Below, in pieces: positions 32,108 through 35,229 of a stretch of 35,229 nt of DNA. Each line of letters opens with the position of its first letter. Position 1 is the stretch's first letter. A model generated the notes under the pieces. The model saw only the letters and a list, made by a program, of their open reading frames with translations, ran no database searches and was not told the DNA's origin. Source of the DNA: Planctomycetota bacterium (lineage in GTDB: Bacteria; Planctomycetota; Phycisphaerae; WQYP01); the NCBI GenBank assembly GCA_021809365.1, contig JAKBAC010000016.1, forward strand, positions 1 through 35,229, given 5' to 3'. Made by a program: the position numbers and the translations under genes.

Positions 32108-32519
32108 TCAGGAGCCTGGTCCGCAGCTCGTCGCCGAGTGGTTTCCCAAGGCCAGTGACGATCTGGCAGCAGCCGAGACTCTACTCTCTCGTGATTCCCC
32201 GCTGCCGGGCCCATCCTGTTTTCATGCGCAGCAGGCGGTGGAAAAATATTTTAAGGCGATCCTGACGCATTGGAACGTTGAGGTTCCCAAAACCCATGAC
32301 CTCGGTAAACTTCTCCAGTTGATTGGGGCTCGTAATGCTGACCTGGCAACGGCCTTGATTGATGTGGTGGTACTCAACACCTATGCCATCGCGAGTCGCT
32401 ATCCCGGCGATCAGCCGACGCCCGACCTGAAAGAAACCCGCATGGCTCTTGATCTTGCCCGTGAAGCTCGAGCATTAATCACACCCTTATTAAGCCCATC
32501 GCTCAAGCATCCGGATTAG
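32094..32519 (+). CDS. HEPN-domain protein (putative toxin, HepT-like)
   Basis: A 141-residue all-helical HEPN protein with SFHAQQAVEKYFKAIL typical of the family. IASRYPGD near the C-terminus is the usual position of the active RxnH or RYP motif. The classical RX4-6H ribonuclease motif is not clearly present, so this may belong to the COG2250-like branch. Paired with the upstream nucleotidyltransferase, it is the probable toxin of a HEPN/MNT system. GAAGGG ahead of the ATG at 32094 sets the start. Confidence 0.85.
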   Translation: MKPPDQEPGPQLVAEWFPKASDDLAAAETLLSRDSPLPGPSCFHAQQAVEKYFKAILTHWNVEVPKTHDLGKLLQLIGARNADLATALIDVVVLNTYAIASRYPGDQPTPDLKETRMALDLAREARALITPLLSPSLKHPD

Positions 32520-32638
32520 CCCTGCGTAGAAGCGTCGCGGCGCGATGCGGTCCGATAGAGTGGACTATGGAAATTGCATACAGCATCGGTTATACATCCC
32601 GGCAATCCGGAACCAACGAAAGCGCTTCTTGAGAGTTG

Positions 32639-32677
32639 TGGTTGAATATCAACCATTGCATGGCTGAATTTCAGCCA
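32639..32677. promoter_or_regulatory. Paired 17-bp operator-like inverted repeats
   Basis: Two sites fit TGGYTGAATWTCARCCA: 32639-32655 and 32661-32677. Each is a 7-bp inverted repeat around a 3-base centre, and the differences between the copies are compensatory. Their centres are 22 bp apart, about two helical turns, so bound dimers would lie on the same face. The regulator is unknown. Confidence 0.5.
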
Positions 32678-32741
32678 CACATGGCCGTGCGCAAGCATGA
32701 AAACATGTATCAGAGAACAATAAATCGATTATAGACCGCTA

Positions 32742-32769
32742 TTGGCTTGATTTTTGATGATGCTATCAT
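32742..32769 (+). promoter_or_regulatory. Putative promoter of the AAA/DUF4143 remnant
   Basis: TTGGCT (32742-32747) and TATCAT (32764-32769) are separated by 16 bases and lie 12 bases before the ATG at 32782. The match is moderate and the assignment tentative. Confidence 0.3.
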
Positions 32770-32781
32770 TAAAAGTCAAGT

Positions 32782-33201
32782 ATGATTTATAAGCGCCGTA
32801 TCCTCACCACCAAGCTTCAACGTATGATTCAGCGTTTTACTGTGGTTATCGTCAGCGGCAGCCGACAGGTAGGTAAGAGCACACTGCTGCGTAACGAATT
32901 ATCCGGATGGGACACCGTGGTATTTGACCCGGTGGTGGACGTATTGCTGGAACGTGATGGCACCTTTTATCCGATGGAAGTCAAATTATCATCGCACCCA
33001 TCACGGAAGGACACACGCGGAATCGCGTCCTTTCGCGCCAACTATCCTAAATTGAAAATTGCGCCGGGACTGGTTATCGCACCGGCGGAACGCATTGCGC
33101 AGTTATCCGAAAATGGTTATTGCCTGCCCTGGGACGCGTATGAATCATCAAGGCTTTGCCGAGAGCGACCACTGCGGCCCCAAATTAATTTTTTATCCTG
33201 A
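32782..33201 (+). pseudogene. AAA (AAA_14)/DUF4143 ATPase with internal deletion
   Basis: The 139-residue frame starts like the family, with Walker A VSGSRQVGKSTLL and then WDTVVFDPVVDV. It jumps directly to the C-terminal DUF4143 nuclease-like segment (ERDGTFYPMEVKLSSHPSRKDTRG...GLVIAPAERIAQL). Normal members have about 400 residues, so roughly 250-270 middle residues are missing without loss of frame. The ATPase core after Walker A, including sensor motifs, is gone, so it is probably non-functional. The junction lies near 32940-32950. Intact members are frequent in toxin-rich accessory islands, in keeping with its neighbours. Confidence 0.8.
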
Positions 33202-33360
33202 TCGGGCACACTTTGTTTAAAGATGATGAAATTGTGGCAAGTTATTGGCATGTTTTAATCAATTTAATCCCGAACGGGAATAAATTGCGATAATTTCCAC
33301 TATAAATTCCCGATCAGGGTTTTTTATGGCATTTCTTATTGTATTTATTCCTGATCGGTA
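33196..33360. promoter_or_regulatory. Array of four operator-like sites upstream of hipB
   Basis: Four 12-bp variants of TCCYGATCGGGA occur: 33196-33207 (TCCTGATCGGGC), 33268-33279 (TCCCGAACGGGA), 33308-33319 (TCCCGATCAGGG) and 33349-33360 (TCCTGATCGGTA). The last sits inside the hipB promoter spacer. HipB-family repressors bind several inverted repeats upstream of their operons, so these are probably autoregulatory sites. Confidence 0.65.
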
Positions 33361-33367
33361 GTATTAT
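33339..33367 (+). promoter_or_regulatory. Putative hipBST promoter
   Basis: TTGTAT (33339-33344) and TATTAT (33362-33367) are spaced by 17 bases, with an operator in the spacer. Transcription would begin near 33374, at the first ATG of hipB. The message is then either leaderless, or translation starts at the in-frame ATG at 33411. Confidence 0.5.
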
Positions 33368-33374
33368 TTTGTAA

Positions 33375-33677
33375 ATGAAACCATTTTCAGGCGACATCCC
33401 GCGAAATACTATGAACGGATCGGGCAAAACGCTCGAACACCACCGTGATCCGCAGGACAGTATTGGCATGTACATTCGCCAACGTCGCCGCGCGGCGAAA
33501 CTCAGCCAGCGGGAATTGGCGCAACTCGCGGATGTCGGAACACGCTTTGTTTCAGAACTGGAGAGCGGCAAGCCAACCGTACGGATGGATGTGGTAAACA
33601 AGGTATTGCGCGTGTTCGGTAAAAAAGCAAGCTATGTCGATATACCTCCGGATCAGAGGAGTACCGATGCATTATAG
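33375..33677 (+). CDS. hipB: HipB-like XRE antitoxin/repressor
   Basis: A 100-residue protein with an XRE helix-turn-helix at about residues 32-90 (IGMYIRQRRRAAKLSQRELAQLADVGTRFVSELESGKPTVRMD), closely resembling HipB. In HipBST systems HipB binds operator DNA and supports neutralisation of the kinase toxin. No Shine-Dalgarno precedes 33375, which nearly coincides with the predicted transcription start; 33411 is an alternative start. The stop overlaps the next start by 11 bases, giving translational coupling. Confidence 0.85.
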   Translation: MKPFSGDIPRNTMNGSGKTLEHHRDPQDSIGMYIRQRRRAAKLSQRELAQLADVGTRFVSELESGKPTVRMDVVNKVLRVFGKKASYVDIPPDQRSTDAL

Positions 33678-33990
33678 AACCGCAAAAGTATCTCTGAATG
33701 GCCGGGTGGCGGGGAAATTAGAAGAACTCCCCGGCGGCGCGACGCGCTTTACCTACAGCAACCCGTGGCTTCGCCGCCGCGGCGCTGTGCCCATATCCTT
33801 AACGCTGCCCTTGCGGGGAAAGCCATACGAATCGGAAGGATTACACCCATTTTTTGAAAATCTTCTCCCGGAAGGATGGCTACTGGACGTGTCGGCGCAA
33901 AAGCTGAAATTATCAAAGGCGGATGCGTTCGGTTTGCTGCTGGCCATGGGTTCCGACTGCGTGGGAGCAGTGGAAATCGGTCCGGAGTAA
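33667..33990 (+). CDS. hipS: HipS-like protein (HipA N-terminal subdomain as a separate gene)
   Basis: A 107-residue protein matching only the N-terminal subdomain of HipA (SLNGRVAGKLEEL, HPFFENLLPEGWLLD, FGLLLAMGSDCVGAVEI). In the described HipBST type, this piece is encoded separately and acts as the antitoxin to the HipT kinase. AGGAG lies six bases before the ATG, so it is a real separate start and not a frameshift product. A gap of 72 bases separates it from the kinase gene. Confidence 0.85.
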   Translation: MHYRTAKVSLNGRVAGKLEELPGGATRFTYSNPWLRRRGAVPISLTLPLRGKPYESEGLHPFFENLLPEGWLLDVSAQKLKLSKADAFGLLLAMGSDCVGAVEIGPE

Positions 33991-34062
33991 CCTGACCGCG
34001 GGAGAGCTTTTTAGCGCGGCGCAAGTATGTTTTTTGGCAATTTAACTTGAAGGGTACCGACG

Positions 34063-34989
34063 TTGGCGAGTTGTGGAATATGTCTGAAGCCAACCGCGGA
34101 CGCCGTGGATTATCACCCCACATGCGCCATGAGACTATTCGGGACCAGAAGGGTGCCGCATTTTGATGTTGAGATGGCGGAACTATATGCCCAGGCGGCG
34201 ATACTGGCGGGGAAAATGTCGATTTCCGGGGTGCAAATCAAACTATCCATGAAAGTCTCCGAAGATCAGTCGCGGCTGGAGACGGTTGCCGCCGGTGGGC
34301 GTTACATCCTCAAGCCGCCGCAGGCGGTTTTTCCCCATCTCGCTGAAAATGAGAGCCTGACCATGCGTTTAGCTGACATGGTTGGAATTGAAATTCCGCC
34401 GCATGGCCTGATTCGCCTGAAAGATGGACGCATGGCGTATATCATCAAACGTTTTGATCGACTAGAAGGCGGTGGCAAATTACAGGTTGAGGATTTTTGC
34501 CAGTTGGCCGGCATCCCGGCTGCGGAGAAGTACACTGGATCAGCCGAACTATGCGTACGGTTGCTGCGCCAATTTTCCGATGAACCGCTTATTGAAATCC
34601 GCAAGCTCTACCGTCTGCTGCTTTTGAGTTGGTGGGTTTGCAACGGCGACCTGCACTTGAAGAATCTTTCCATGCTGACATTGGGTGATGGCCGCCACCA
34701 ACTCTCACCGGCCTATGACCTGGTCAATACCCGGCTGGTGATTCCGGATGACCATGCGCTTTCCCTTCCGATATGCGGAAAGAAAGACGCCCTGACGCGC
34801 CGCATCTGGCTGGATTTCGCGAAGTATTGCGGCCTACCGGCCAAGGCTGCGGAAACTCTGCTTTCCGCCCAAATAGACGCCCTGGGCGCGGCCACGGATC
34901 TGATCCAACAATCGTTTCTTCCGCCCGCCCAGAAAGACCAATATGCCCAAATGATTGCGGAACGCACGCGCGTCCTCAAGAAAAAATGA
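34063..34989 (+). CDS. hipT: HipT-like serine/threonine kinase toxin
   Basis: A 308-residue HipA-family kinase lacking the N-terminal subdomain. A zinc-knuckle-like CxxC...HxxC (Cys4, Cys7, His18, Cys21, then LFG) opens the protein. The Gly-rich loop region KMSISGVQIKLS contains an SIS motif at residues 53-55, the site of autophosphorylating serines in characterised HipT. The catalytic motif is NGDLHLKNLS and the metal-binding Asp is in AYDLVNT. It probably phosphorylates a translation factor or tRNA synthetase; the known HipT acts on TrpS. It begins with TTG, preceded by AAGGG at eight bases. All kinase residues look intact. Confidence 0.88.
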   Translation: MASCGICLKPTADAVDYHPTCAMRLFGTRRVPHFDVEMAELYAQAAILAGKMSISGVQIKLSMKVSEDQSRLETVAAGGRYILKPPQAVFPHLAENESLTMRLADMVGIEIPPHGLIRLKDGRMAYIIKRFDRLEGGGKLQVEDFCQLAGIPAAEKYTGSAELCVRLLRQFSDEPLIEIRKLYRLLLLSWWVCNGDLHLKNLSMLTLGDGRHQLSPAYDLVNTRLVIPDDHALSLPICGKKDALTRRIWLDFAKYCGLPAKAAETLLSAQIDALGAATDLIQQSFLPPAQKDQYAQMIAERTRVLKKK

Positions 34990-35200
34990 TTGGTGCCTGC
35001 CCTGGGACAGCGTGTAGATAAAGTAATTGCACCAACGCCCCGGTCCCGCAAACCACCGCCATAAAAACCGCCGCTACCCCGAAAACTAGTGCCCTGTTCC
35101 ACCCGTAATTACGGGTTGACGGAGGGCCAAGGGGTGGTGGGCGCGAAGCGAGGAGGATTACGTATGGATACATACGTTGACGACGAGCGACAAAGCCCAC
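34976..35200 (-). CDS. Possible small membrane protein with repeat-derived N-terminus
   Basis: A 74-residue frame. The first half lies in the palindromic repeat at the window end and encodes STRNYGWNRAL. The second half is one hydrophobic helix (VFGVAAVFMAVVCGTGALVQLLYL). The 3' end overlaps the end of hipT by 14 bases on the opposite strand. No ribosome-binding site is evident. It could be a fragment or chance frame; I list it because the NYGxNRAL-plus-helix pattern recurs in the gene at 29577. Confidence 0.3.
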   Translation of the reverse strand: MGFVARRQRMYPYVILLASRPPPLGPPSTRNYGWNRALVFGVAAVFMAVVCGTGALVQLLYLHAVPGQAPIIFS

Positions 35201-35229
35201 GGCCCCTTGGCCCCCGCCCGTAGGGTTGG
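35086..35229. repeat. Palindromic repeat element, cut by the window end
   Basis: From left to right there is a 16-bp perfect palindrome ACCCGTAATTACGGGT (35101-35116). An outer stem then pairs 35124-35142 with 35195-35213 at 17 of 19 positions. An inner hairpin is ACGTATG-GATA-CATACGT (35160-35177). The layout of nested stems with GCGAAGCG and GAGCGACAAAGCC-like words resembles the core of the element at 3363-3529. No transposase is visible. Confidence 0.7.

Noticed and set aside
33667..34989. HipS/HipT as one frameshifted HipA
   Set aside because: Each has its own ribosome-binding site, they are 72 bases apart, and the kinase begins with its own cysteine-rich segment, as expected for HipBST.

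Overview
The window looks like chromosomal DNA of a diderm, moderately GC-rich bacterium, most likely a planctomycete of the Phycisphaerae type. This placement is an inference. It rests on an Omp85/BamA protein (so an outer membrane), a RecA/LexA-style HTH-S24 regulator, a short unknown protein and a secreted 'GVNF...AGVV' protein of kinds I associate with Planctomycetota and Verrucomicrobia, and a MurD with an unusual P-loop. No rRNA or marker gene confirms it.

Layout. 0-3.2 kb: an orphan beta-class DNA methyltransferase, an autoregulated-looking HTH-S24 repressor and a conserved unknown protein. 3.2-3.9 kb: an intergenic stretch carrying a 167-bp MITE-like inverted-repeat element. 3.9-13.4 kb: housekeeping genes (gamma carbonic anhydrase-like protein, MATE transporter, recN, cysteine-desulfurase-like aminotransferase, FHA protein, hemW). 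They are interrupted at 7.8-10.2 kb by a 2.4-kb insert that carries an AlbA_2/HATPase_c_4 gene and is bounded by a 275-bp direct repeat of the 5' end of recN. 13.4-17 kb: a secreted protein and a Tat-exported GH2 glycosidase. 17-20.6 kb: a tightly coupled minus-strand module of phage type (ParB-like, ABC-ATPase/GNAT fusion, small terminase-like, large terminase) with no capsid, portal or integrase genes. It lies beside a tRNA-Ala(GGC) with a strong terminator. 21-30.9 kb: a plus-strand housekeeping run (homoserine dehydrogenase, CLC channel, pyrF, murD, bamA, an exported protein of unknown function). 31-35.2 kb: thiol peroxidase, then an accessory cluster with a MNT/HEPN toxin-antitoxin pair, an internally deleted AAA/DUF4143 gene, a three-gene HipBST-like split-HipA system with four repeated operator-like sites, and a palindromic repeat element cut off by the window end.

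How the genes relate. Housekeeping genes are grouped in short operons with overlapping or near-abutting ends (recN-MATE, FHA-aminotransferase). The accessory content is toxin-antitoxin systems, an isolated methylase, packaging genes and Schlafen-like AlbA_2. It sits in separate insertions between them, several with visible DNA scars: the direct repeat of recN, the MITE, nested palindromes and an internal deletion.

The points I rate highest are the recN-regenerating insertion, the orphan ParB/ABC-GNAT/terminase operon, the HipBST-like locus with its operator array, and a repeat family whose palindrome is read as part of protein N-termini. All assignments come from reading the sequence; no database search was run.
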